From Hondaea fermentalgiana (taxonomy: Eukaryota > Sar > Bigyra > Thraustochytrida > Thraustochytriidae), in the NCBI GenBank assembly GCA_014084085.1, contig NPFB01000162.1:165336-177783 (forward strand): a DNA stretch of 12,448 bases. Reading direction: 5' to 3'. Position 1 is the first letter of the stretch. Each line of letters opens with the position of its first letter. The notes beneath the pieces were generated by a model. The model was not told the origin of the DNA. It saw only the letters and a program-made list of their open reading frames with translations, and ran no database searches. The translations under genes and the position numbers were made by a program. Shown piece after piece: positions 1-7,210 of this stretch.

Positions 1-101
1 ACATCGTACTAAGCAACAAGCATCTTACAAGGACTCTCAGTCAGTCCTTCCTATATCAACAACAAAGCCTCCTTACAAAGTGCTCGAACGAGCTCTCTCT
101 A

Positions 102-1016
102 GCGGGTCATCTCGAGCCCGTGGCTTCCGACGATGAAAGCTTTTCTGTCATGAATGACGTGTGCTATGATCTGAACGAAGTCGTGTGCCGCATGACCCCG
201 GGGTGTGCCTACAACAACGGAGAGTGCTTTGGTATCGTCACGAATGAGCATTGCGACGGGTACACAACCAGAGCCACCTGCAACCAAGAGGCTACAAATG
301 CGTGCGTGTGGTACAAGGCAACTGGGGAAACGTCGAAGCGCTGCCACTTGCGCTACCAGTACTGCGGCAACTACGGTGCCGAGGAATGCGTCGAGACAGA
401 CGGATGCATGTGGTTCAATGACTTGCAGAACGGGCACAAGGCAGGCGCCTCGACGTCGAGCAATCGTGGCCGCTGCATGCCCGACGCGTGCATGCGTCTC
501 AACAATGGACAGTGCACCATTCAGCACACGGGAGGGCGATGCCTTTGGTACACCAAAGCTCAGAACAAGGCCTATCGCGGGAAGGACTTTCCTGGGTGCT
601 ATTTTTCGCCCTGCAACAACCGTTTTACCAAGAGCGATTGCCGCTCGGCATCGAACAAGGACCCTATTTACGACTGTGTTTGGTGCAACAGGTACCCGGA
701 CACCTTGCTTGGCTGCCACAACGCCAAAATGGGCTCTGCGGCGCAGTGTTGGAACGTCCAGGCTAACGTCAACACGCAGCTCCCCGAGCCGGAGAACGAC
801 GAGTGCATTGGTTGCAAGGGCTCGCTGACCATTGATGGCACCTGCCAAGACACGAAGACAGACGCGGCCACTTGCGCTGAAAAGTGCTGCCAGAGTCCGG
901 CCTGCCATTGCTTCGATGCCGGCGACGGCCAGACCGGCACCTACACGGCCGACACCGAGGCCGGCTTTGACGTCGGGGCCGGCTCCGACACGGGCGGTGC
1001 TGACGACTCCTCCTAG
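102..1016 (+). CDS. Cysteine-rich repeat protein, probably extracellular (5' end incomplete)
   Basis: Function not recognised. The frame is open from base 3 to a TAG at 1014-1016. It has no ATG until 150, and that ATG sits directly against the first cysteine with no signal peptide, so the true start is probably upstream. A pyrimidine stretch ending in AG at 92-101 is a candidate splice acceptor, which is why I begin at 102. Numbering from the GTG at 120 gives 298 residues with 30 Cys. Cysteines at 15/23/29/36, 45/54/62/75, 82/90/96/119, 124/132/141/160 and 165/174/186/199 form five modules of pattern C-x7-8-C-x5-11-C-x-[WYN]..C. The third Cys is usually followed at +2 by an aromatic residue (CVW, CMW, CLW, CVW). 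A second Cys cluster lies at 229-264, followed by an acidic Gly/Asp/Thr tail with no hydrophobic GPI or membrane segment. The spacing suggests disulfide-bonded, PSI-like or EGF-like small modules in a secreted or surface protein; that is inference. The strong coding signal is the regular Cys spacing. Confidence 0.8.
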   Translation, partial: AGHLEPVASDDESFSVMNDVCYDLNEVVCRMTPGCAYNNGECFGIVTNEHCDGYTTRATCNQEATNACVWYKATGETSKRCHLRYQYCGNYGAEECVETDGCMWFNDLQNGHKAGASTSSNRGRCMPDACMRLNNGQCTIQHTGGRCLWYTKAQNKAYRGKDFPGCYFSPCNNRFTKSDCRSASNKDPIYDCVWCNRYPDTLLGCHNAKMGSAAQCWNVQANVNTQLPEPENDECIGCKGSLTIDGTCQDTKTDAATCAEKCCQSPACHCFDAGDGQTGTYTADTEAGFDVGAGSDTGGADDSS

Positions 1017-1050
1017 ATGAGTAACGTTTTACGTAGATGGAAAAGAAACA

Positions 1051-1320
1051 TTGGCAGCCTTTAGTTTACGTTCGCTTGCCAGGACTTCCTTTTCCCCCAA
1101 AGGGCGAGAGGTGTATGTTTTCACGTCGATGGCCCTGGCCCCAGGGGGCGTCATCATCCTTGGTTCTCGCCGGCGGGAATGTGAATCCATTGGTATCCTT
1201 AAGTTTGCGTTCACTTGCCAGGACTTCCCTTCCCCCAAAGGGCGGCGCGAGGTGTATGTCACCACGTCGATGGCCTTGGCCCAGACGGCGTCATCATTCT
1301 TGGTTCTCAGCGGCGGGTAT
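1051..1320 (+). repeat. Diverged ~130-bp tandem direct repeat, two copies
   Basis: Copy 1 (1051-1180) and copy 2 (1190-1320) align by eye over their whole length at roughly 85% identity with three small gaps. Shared blocks include CTTGCCAGGACTTCC, CCCCCAAAGGGCG, GAGGTGTATG, CACGTCGATGGCC and CGTCATCAT. The copies are separated by about 9 bp. One gap is 3 nt, but another is 1 nt, and no good start exists, so a coding duplication is not supported. Confidence 0.85.
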
Positions 1321-1398
1321 TTGAAGGGAAATACTATGGATGTGCTTCTACAGGTTGGTTCGCCGTCGTGAAGTCGAGACTTCTTGTTTCTGCGATTC

Positions 1399-1457
1399 TA
1401 CGAGACTTCGGTCGAAATGCTTGACAAAGCCCGAAGATTTATCATCTTCGTCTCGTA
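1399..1457. repeat. Nested inverted repeat
   Basis: The outer arms TACGAGAC (1399-1406) and GTCTCGTA (1450-1457) enclose an inner hairpin with arms CGAAGAT (1432-1438) and ATCTTCG (1444-1450). It could fold in RNA 3' of the Cys-rich gene. A terminator or 3'-UTR role is only a possibility. Confidence 0.55.
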
Positions 1458-2150
1458 ATCTTTCGCCCATTTCGATGAAGAGGCGGAAACCTCATCATCT
1501 TCACTCTTGAATCTGACACGCTTGCAAGGCTATTTTCTCCGATTCCCCACGGCTTATGCCGCGAAGCCGCGCCACGTTTATCACTGTGCCGACCGTGAGA
1601 AAGCGGTGACTGTCTAGAGCCGTAACATTGCCTCTCTTCCCGACCCCGACCAGCAGGTATACCGACCAATAGAACTCGACGGTTCTCTCAGGCAGGGATA
1701 CTTGCCTCCTCCTCAATGCGCCAAAAATGCCTGGTGCGCCCGGCGTGCAACGCACAAAATCTTTACCAAGATCTCGCTTCAGCCACAAAGCAACTTGTTG
1801 CTGGCGGCAATGGAGCGAGCGCGAGAAGGTCGGTCGGCCTTCGCAGCCGCCCGCTGAGGGCGTCAGCGTCGGAAAGGATACGCCAGAGCCCGCTCCCACG
1901 CCCCTCGCCCCTGCGGACGGCGGACAGTGCAAAAGAATCTAGAGCCCGCCCCGACGATGCGGCCTTGTCACTTCTCGTCGGTCATGACGTGTCCCCGAGG
2001 ATTGAATCCTCGCGCAACGAAAGCAAAGCAAAGTGACGTACGCGTGGCGTACGCAGGCTCCAAGCTCGCGCTCGTCTCCTGGCCTGCCTGGCCTCGCGCG
2101 CCAGAAGGCGACCGTGGCCGGCCGGCTCGATGTGCACCGGTCGCGCGCGC

Positions 2151-2175
2151 GCTCGCTCGCTCGCTCGCTCGCTCG
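2151..2175. repeat. (GCTC)n tetranucleotide array
   Basis: Six consecutive GCTC units follow an alternating CG stretch. A similar array occurs at 3943-3965 and another at about 8476-8494. Confidence 0.9.
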
Positions 2176-2445
2176 GTTTGGTCTTCGCGTCGGCCCAGTC
2201 CGGATCCCTCCGGCGCCTCCTCTCCAAGATGCTGTGCGGTTGGTGCTGGTAGCGGTGGTGGTGTGGATGCGGCAGTCCTGTTTGTCTTCCTCGGCGGCCG
2301 ATGTGCCAAGTTTTTTGGAAAGACCCGAAGCGCAAGCAAGCAAGCACGGAAGGAAGGAAGGAAGCTCATCGAGGAAGAAAGAGAGAGATCCCTCGAGCCA
2401 GCGCAGAGCGAGCGCCGCCGTCGCTCGTTCGCTGCGCGTCCCTTC

Positions 2446-2471
2446 CTCTCTCTCTCTCTCTCTCTCTCTCC
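2446..2471. repeat. (CT)n dinucleotide array
   Basis: About 12 uninterrupted CT units. Shorter CT runs occur near 2811-2825, 8848-8858 and 9990-10003. Confidence 0.9.
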
Positions 2472-2587
2472 CGCGCGGCATCGCTGCGCTGCGCTGCTGC
2501 AGCTGCTGCAGCTGCCTGCACTGTTGCCAGCCCGAACGTTGCCGGGGCGGGTCTCGTTCTCGCCCCTCCAACTAACCGCCTTCCCTC

Positions 2588-2620
2588 CTCCCTCCCTCCC
2601 TCCCTCCCTCCCTCCCTCCC
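2588..2620. repeat. (TCCC)n tetranucleotide array
   Basis: Eight TCCC units in an all-pyrimidine stretch. On the minus strand this is a GGGA run, which could form G-quadruplex-like structure. Confidence 0.9.
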
Positions 2621-3006
2621 GGCGTCTCCCCGCGGCGTCACCTGCGACCGTCCTCCGCACTGCTCGCTCTGCGCCGCCCGTGCCGAGGCGCAGCCGGGAA
2701 TGCCCCGCGAGCAATGCAGTGCAAAGCAATGCAATGTAATGCGATGCAACGCCGCGCCGCAGCGAATGCAAGCGAGCTCTGCGACCACCGCGGCCTCGGC
2801 CTCGCCTCCTCTCTCTCTCTCTCTCCTTGACCCGCCTCCGCTCGCGCCTCCTCCTCCTCCGCAGAAAGGGCGGAGAAGTTTCTTCCCTCCTCCTCCTCGC
2901 GGTACTCGCACTCCTGGCTGGCTGGCGGCCGAGGTGAAATGCGCTGCGAGGGAACGTTGAAACCCCTCGCTCCTCGCAGTCAGGAACCAGCGCGGCGGAG
3001 TCACGG

Positions 3007-3044
3007 TGCCTGCCTCTGCCTGCCTGCCTGCCTGCCTGCCTGCC
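3007..3044. repeat. (TGCC)n tetranucleotide array
   Basis: About nine TGCC units with one CTC interruption. The same motif recurs at 8450-8472 and 9016-9040, upstream of the acidic-protein gene. Confidence 0.9.
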
Positions 3045-3198
3045 AGCAGCGAGCGCGCACTAGCTCGAGCAGGGCCGGGCGCGGTGCAGCGGGCGAGGGA
3101 GAGGCCAGGCCAGGCCAGGCGCGGCTGCACCCGGCCGCCCTCTCCTGTCTCGAAAGGCGGCCAGGACCTCGTGCCCCTCTCCCTCCCAGGCGCGCGCC

Positions 3199-3246
3199 GG
3201 GAAAGAGCAGCGCGGGAAAGAGCAGCTGCAGAGCGGGAAAGAGCAG
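3199..3246. repeat. GGGAAAGAGCAG dodecamer, three copies
   Basis: Identical 12-mers lie at 3199-3210, 3214-3225 and 3235-3246. Spacers are 3 and 9 nt. The strand is purine-rich. Confidence 0.85.
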
Positions 3247-3726
3247 AGCGGAGCGGAGCAGGGCAGAAGGCGGCAGCATAACCACAACGAGCGCTTCTGC
3301 AACGCCTCGAGCCCGCCCGTGTGCGACCGTGTGCACGGCGCGCGCGGCAGAAGCGCGGCAGAAGCGCGGCGCGGCGGAGGCAGGCAGGCAGGCAGGGAGG
3401 CAGACCGGAGACGCCGCGCGCGAGGACCGGGACCGGGCAGAGGGCCTCGCTCGCGCAGGCGCAGCCGGGGATCGGCTGGCTGATTTGCACTGCATTACGC
3501 TCCTGCGCCTCGGCGTCGAGTCTCGACCCGAGCCGCGAGACCGCCGGGGAGAGAGACAGCGAGGGAGGCAGCGGGCGACGTGCCGCGCGGCTGCTCGTGC
3601 CTCTGCGCCTCGGCTCGACGCTGCTCGGCCGCGCGCGGACGCGCAGGCCGACTCGCAGGCCGACTCGCAGGCAAGCAAGCGCGCGGTCGCGGGCCCGGAG
3701 TGCCGCAGAACTTTTTGCCCGCCTGG

Positions 3727-3762
3727 TCTCTGCTCTGCTCTGCTCTGCTCTGCTCTGCTCTC
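3727..3762. repeat. (TCTGC)n pentanucleotide array
   Basis: About six TCTGC units plus partial ends. A shorter copy of the same motif lies at about 8898-8914 upstream of the acidic-protein gene. Confidence 0.9.
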
Positions 3763-3793
3763 AACAGCAGGAAGAAAGGAAACACGCCAAGAG

Positions 3794-3824
3794 GGAAAGA
3801 AAGAAAGAAAGAAAGAAAGAAAGA
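3794..3824. repeat. (GAAA)n tetranucleotide array
   Basis: About seven GAAA units. It follows the pyrimidine TCTGC array by about 30 nt, giving an abrupt pyrimidine-to-purine switch along the plus strand. Confidence 0.9.
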
Positions 3825-4228
3825 AGCAAATTGCAAAAAGCAAGGAGCACCCGCGGCGCGGCAGAGCTCGTCGCGGCAGGCTGCGCCTCGTCCCCTTCCG
3901 CTCGCAGCTAGCGAGGCAGGCACGCCCGCGCGAGGCCGAGCCCCTCGCTCGCTCGCTCGCTCGCAGCCAGCTGGGTGCTGGCAGGCCGGGCCGGGGCCCC
4001 GAAGCGCGAGGGACCGACCGGGTGGCGCAATCGCACCCGTTGTGGAGCTCTCGGCTCCAGCGCGCCGCCGCAGGCAGCCAAGAACCCGCACGCACGGGTA
4101 GACGCGGGCGAAGAAAGCCCCGAAGCGCGAGGGCCCGACGCGCGAGGGGCAGCGCCAGCGCGCGCGCTACATCGCCCGCTCGCTCGGCACCGCGCGTGCG
4201 CGCGCTAGCCTTCGACGCAGGACCGCGA

Positions 4229-4280
4229 GACGAGACGGGGGTGGCCTGATCGGCCGAAAAAACAACAAGCCCGTCTCGTC
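4229..4280 (+). repeat. 11-bp perfect inverted repeat upstream of the F-box/LRR gene
   Basis: GACGAGACGGG (4229-4239) is the exact reverse complement of CCCGTCTCGTC (4270-4280). The 30-nt loop holds a small inner GGCC/GGCC stem and an A-rich stretch. The right arm can also pair with GACGAGAC at 4435-4442, directly before the start codon. A role in leader folding is inference. Confidence 0.7.
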
Positions 4281-4296
4281 TACCAACGACTCAACT

Positions 4297-4331
4297 AGCC
4301 AAGCCAAGCCAAGACAAGCCAAGCCAAGACA
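4297..4331 (+). repeat. (AGCCA/AGACA)n pentanucleotide array, seven units
   Basis: The units run AGCCA x3, AGACA, AGCCA x2, AGACA without indels. The array lies nine bases before the next array, which has the same period. Confidence 0.9.
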
Positions 4332-4340
4332 AAAGGCGAT

Positions 4341-4440
4341 ACGCTACGCTACGCTACGCTACGCTACGCTACGCTACGCTACGCTACGCTACGAGACGAT
4401 ACGCTACGCTACGCTACGAGACGATACGATACGAGACGAG
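4341..4440 (+). repeat. (ACGNN)20 pentanucleotide array directly before the start codon
   Basis: Exactly 20 units of five bases, all starting ACG, with no insertion or deletion. The order is ACGCT x10, ACGAG, ACGAT, ACGCT x3, ACGAG, ACGAT x2, ACGAG x2. Three bases (ACC) then separate it from the ATG at 4444. It contains no ATG, so it could lie in the 5' UTR of the F-box/LRR mRNA without disturbing scanning. Confidence 0.95.
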
Positions 4441-4443
4441 ACC

Positions 4444-6108
4444 ATGGAGACCTTGATGCTCTCAGACTGGAGCATCGGCGTCTGCGGAGAATGCAGAGAA
4501 AGCCTGCTCGTCGCGAGAGGCCCCCACGCCAGCCCCGCGCCCGCCCCCGTCGAGCCGGCCGACGAGTTCCGCGCCATCTACGAAGACCACGCCTCGTGCT
4601 TCCATTGCGGCGCCAGCGGCTCCGTGCGTGCCGTCACCAGCATCAAACCCCACCCCTGCAGCCCCGCGAGCATCAAACTCCGCCGACGGCAAATCGAAGT
4701 GGAAGAGGAAAAAGCAAATTGTAGCGACGATGATGACGCCAACCTTGACCCCCCCCACCTCGGCGACATGGCTCGCAAGGGGGTTGTTTCACCGCGACCA
4801 ACAATTTCACGCAAGCGCCCAGGGCTCGTTGACCTCGTCTACCATGAATACGGCCTCTGGGAAACGGTCCTCAGCTACTTGCGGCCCGAGGCCATCGGCA
4901 TGCTCTCGCTCACATGTCACGACGTCAGCGCGCAGCTATGGGGCCGCCAGCTCGACCTGCTGCAAATGGAACCCATCCGGTGGTTCGGACGCACTGCCCT
5001 TGCGCGCTGCTTCGTGTCTCGCAGCGTCCGCCGCCGCTGGTATGTCCAAGGTATCGCGCTCGACTGCCGCGACGCCAATGTGCGCGAGGTCTTGGATGTC
5101 GCGCTCGAGCCGCTCGTACTGCGCTCCCTCGCCATTCGGGGTGCCGGACAACGCGGCCTGCTCGGCCTCAGCGCCTGCCGCTGGCTCACCACCCTCGATC
5201 TCAGCCTCAACCCGCTTGACGATCTCTCACCGCTCACCGCGCTTCGCGATCTCCGGGACCTTCGTCTCGAGGGATGCGAGACGCTCACCTCTGTCGAGCC
5301 CCTCGCGTCCTGCGAGGAACTCCGCGCGCTCCACCTTTCGGGCTGCCGCGGCCTCTCCTCGTTGCGAGGGCTCGAATTCTGTACAAACCTCCAGGAGCTC
5401 GACCTTAGCTTGTGCTTCTCTCTATTCTCGGACCACGCGACCGCAGTTGCAGGGCTCGCCGACCTCGCCAGTCTTCGCAGTCTCGCTCTTCAGGGCTGCT
5501 CGCAGCTAGTCAGCTGCCCGAGTCTACCACCTCTGCTCGAAAAGATCGACCTCGGCTCTTGCGACCAGCTCGTCGACATTTCTGCGCTAAAGGCCTGCGC
5601 CAAGTCTCTCAAAGAGGTTTTGCTCTCGGGATGTGACTCACTCGCGAACCTTGACGTCCTGGTCTCGTGCAAGGCATTGCGTGTGCTCGATTTGAGTCAC
5701 TGCTATAGCGTAGTCGATGTGGGTCTGGTCGCAAAGTGCTCTGCTTTGGAACATCTCTTTCTTGGGGGCTGTATCGGGCTTCAATCCGTCGCACTAGCCG
5801 AGCGAACCTCCCTGCAATATCTTAGTCTCACGGGCTGTGCAAACCTTGCGGATTTGTCCGGTCTCGCCCATTGCAAGTCGCTCACGCACCTTGACCTTGG
5901 CTTTTGCGCCAGTTTGCAATCCGTCGCGGCCCTCGAGGCGTGCTCGTCCCTCGAGTATGTAAATCTCACCCGCTGTAGCAGTCTCAAAAGTGTGAGCGCC
6001 TTTGCCAAGCTCCCTGCCATGCGTCGCCTCTGTGTGCGCTGGTGCCCACAAGTTAGCTTGGCACAGGTTCATGCGCTACCAGCGTATATCTCGGTCGTTT
6101 CGACCTGA
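4444..6108 (+). CDS. F-box-like / leucine-rich-repeat protein with N-terminal CxxC pairs
   Basis: A 554-aa single-exon protein. The ATG lies in ACCATGG, an ideal eukaryotic context, and is the first ATG on this strand for 1.5 kb. Residues 14-17 (CGEC) and 52-55 (CFHC) are two CxxC pairs that could bind one zinc. Residues 70-125 are charged linker. Residues ~131-172 (GLWETVLSYLRPEAIGMLSL and following) resemble an F-box, the Skp1-binding helix bundle of SCF ubiquitin ligases. From ~226 to the end run about 14 leucine-rich repeats of 22-23 residues, consensus LxxLxLxGCxxLxxLxxLxxC. A Cys or Asn stands at the asparagine-ladder position (LRLEGC, LHLSGC, LDLSHC, LSLTGC). F-box/LRR proteins normally recruit substrates for ubiquitination; that this one does so is inference. 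No signal peptide or membrane segment is seen. The F-box call is moderate; the LRR call is firm. Confidence 0.9.
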   Translation: METLMLSDWSIGVCGECRESLLVARGPHASPAPAPVEPADEFRAIYEDHASCFHCGASGSVRAVTSIKPHPCSPASIKLRRRQIEVEEEKANCSDDDDANLDPPHLGDMARKGVVSPRPTISRKRPGLVDLVYHEYGLWETVLSYLRPEAIGMLSLTCHDVSAQLWGRQLDLLQMEPIRWFGRTALARCFVSRSVRRRWYVQGIALDCRDANVREVLDVALEPLVLRSLAIRGAGQRGLLGLSACRWLTTLDLSLNPLDDLSPLTALRDLRDLRLEGCETLTSVEPLASCEELRALHLSGCRGLSSLRGLEFCTNLQELDLSLCFSLFSDHATAVAGLADLASLRSLALQGCSQLVSCPSLPPLLEKIDLGSCDQLVDISALKACAKSLKEVLLSGCDSLANLDVLVSCKALRVLDLSHCYSVVDVGLVAKCSALEHLFLGGCIGLQSVALAERTSLQYLSLTGCANLADLSGLAHCKSLTHLDLGFCASLQSVAALEACSSLEYVNLTRCSSLKSVSAFAKLPAMRRLCVRWCPQVSLAQVHALPAYISVVST

Positions 6109-6190
6109 CGGACGGATCGACCGATCGATCGACCGATCGATCGACCGACCGACCGACCGACCGACCAACTAAATTGATCGACCGACTGAC
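6107..6190 (+). repeat. Imperfect GACC/GATC tetranucleotide array starting at the stop codon
   Basis: A period-4 tract made of CGAC, CGAT and similar units begins within the last codons and TGA stop of the F-box/LRR gene. It includes a run of about six GACC units and decays into GACT. It contains several GATCGATC palindromes. It is presumably the proximal 3' UTR. Confidence 0.85.
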
Positions 6191-7210
6191 TCAACTGACC
6201 AAATTTGTTTGTCACGAGGTTACCTTTTCTTTGCGCGCACAAGCCTCCTCGCATGAACGCGCACGCGCAAGCGTATATGTGTGTGTACCAATATTTCTTT
6301 TTCTATCTTTTTTTCAACTTTCAAGCTCCACTCATAGACATCGTGTCATTGTTTGTCTGCTTTGTGTCAGACAGTCAGTCAGTCAGTGATCCTTGGCAAG
6401 AGAGTCACCATCTTCTCCTCCCTAAAGATCGAAAAGAAAGGGTGGATGCCGTGTCTCTTCAAGTTGGAGGACCAGAGGCCGGCCATCACGGTGGTGTTTC
6501 TCTTGCTACTACCTAATCGACAAAAGAAAAAGAGAACAGAGGAAAAAAATAGAGAACGTTTCGCAGCGGGTGGAAAATCGGGATAAAGTAATATTTGAGC
6601 AGACGCATGCTAGCTAAAATAATGCCTTTGCTTGCGTGCAGAGAGCGCCCGCCAGTGGTCGGCATCTCTGTTCGCGTGCTTTGGCGTGCGGCACTAGAGC
6701 CATTGTTCGCCTTTTCTGGTGTTGTGATTGAAAACCAATGATAAAATGCACATCTGTGAGCGGTCGACCACGACTTCAAAGGGGACGAACTTGCCAAAAG
6801 GTGTGGAAAGAAGAAAGAAGGTGAAAAGAGCGCAAAGGGTACGCGAATGACGGTAAAGATGACATGGTAAGGCACGCGCAACACATGGCACTGATGATCT
6901 CGTAATTGATAACAGATTCATAGCTGCGCGGCAATGTGCCGGTCGGCGCTTGGGCCACGGACAATCGCTCCGACTGGCTACCCAAACCAGTCAAGAAACG
7001 CTTCGCCCCTCGATTGCCGCCCGTTTCCGCCCCGTTCTCCTTCTCTACCTCCAGCCCTTTTCCGTTCACACTGCAACGAAGCCCACGGCAGCCCAGTCTT
7101 CTGAAAACAAGGAGTCGTGGGCTGCAGAGACGTGAAATTGACGCGACGGCCAAGGTGAAATGAACAAAAGGTGAATGGCTCACCATCTCCTCTCTGCCCT
7201 CTGAAGCCAC
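6191..7210. other. Intergenic region between convergent genes
   Basis: The 3' ends of the F-box/LRR gene (+) and the acidic-protein gene (-) face each other here. It is AT-richer than the flanking coding and upstream DNA and should hold both 3' UTRs. A T-rich stretch lies near 6288-6318 and a purine-rich stretch near 6515-6550. I see no canonical AATAAA on either strand and no convincing gene; the open frames lack ATG starts or motifs. Confidence 0.6.
6372..6387. repeat. (CAGT)4 tetranucleotide array
   Basis: Four CAGT units in the presumed 3' UTR of the F-box/LRR gene. Shorter CAGT pairs also occur near 38-46 and 10046-10054. Confidence 0.85.

Larger units (their letters stand above)
1017..2000. 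other. Intergenic DNA downstream of the Cys-rich gene
   Basis: I see no convincing gene here. The base composition is moderate, unlike the GC-rich block that follows. It holds a direct repeat (1051-1320) and a nested inverted repeat (1399-1457). There is also a small hairpin, CGGCTT/AAGCCG, near 1551-1570. Short open frames on both strands lack an ATG start, regular codon bias or recognisable motifs. The left part is presumably the 3' UTR and terminator of the Cys-rich gene, but I saw no clear AATAAA. Confidence 0.6.
2001..4340. other. GC-rich intergenic block packed with simple repeats; presumed upstream region of the F-box/LRR gene
   Basis: There is no convincing gene. Several long open frames exist on both strands, but they are by-products of few A/T-rich stop codons. 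Their translations are homopolymer-like strings of Ala, Arg, Ser and Pro that change frame with each repeat. Tandem arrays of GCTC, CT, TCCC, TGCC, CCAGG, TCTGC and GAAA follow one another. The plus strand from 2942 to 4443 contains no ATG at all. That would fit a long untranslated leader or a promoter region for the gene at 4444. Confidence 0.65.

Noticed and set aside
1501..1932. 143-codon minus-strand open frame with a fairly protein-like second half
   Set aside because: No ATG at its start, mixed composition, no codon bias like the confirmed genes and no recognised motif. I could not support it as gene or pseudogene.
2366..4095. Long minus-strand open frames (2366-3490, 3001-4095)
   Set aside because: Low-complexity translations of the same tandem repeats, overlapping each other and the plus-strand frames; no conserved motif.
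2939..4249. 436-codon plus-strand open frame starting with a real ATG
   Set aside because: It crosses many unrelated simple repeats and gives Arg/Ala/Ser/Gln strings with no domain. Equally long frames exist on the other strand, so it reflects lack of A/T-rich stops.
4341..4440. CRISPR array or telomeric repeat
   Set aside because: The units are contiguous pentamers with no spacers, and the motif is not a telomere type. It lies internally between genes.
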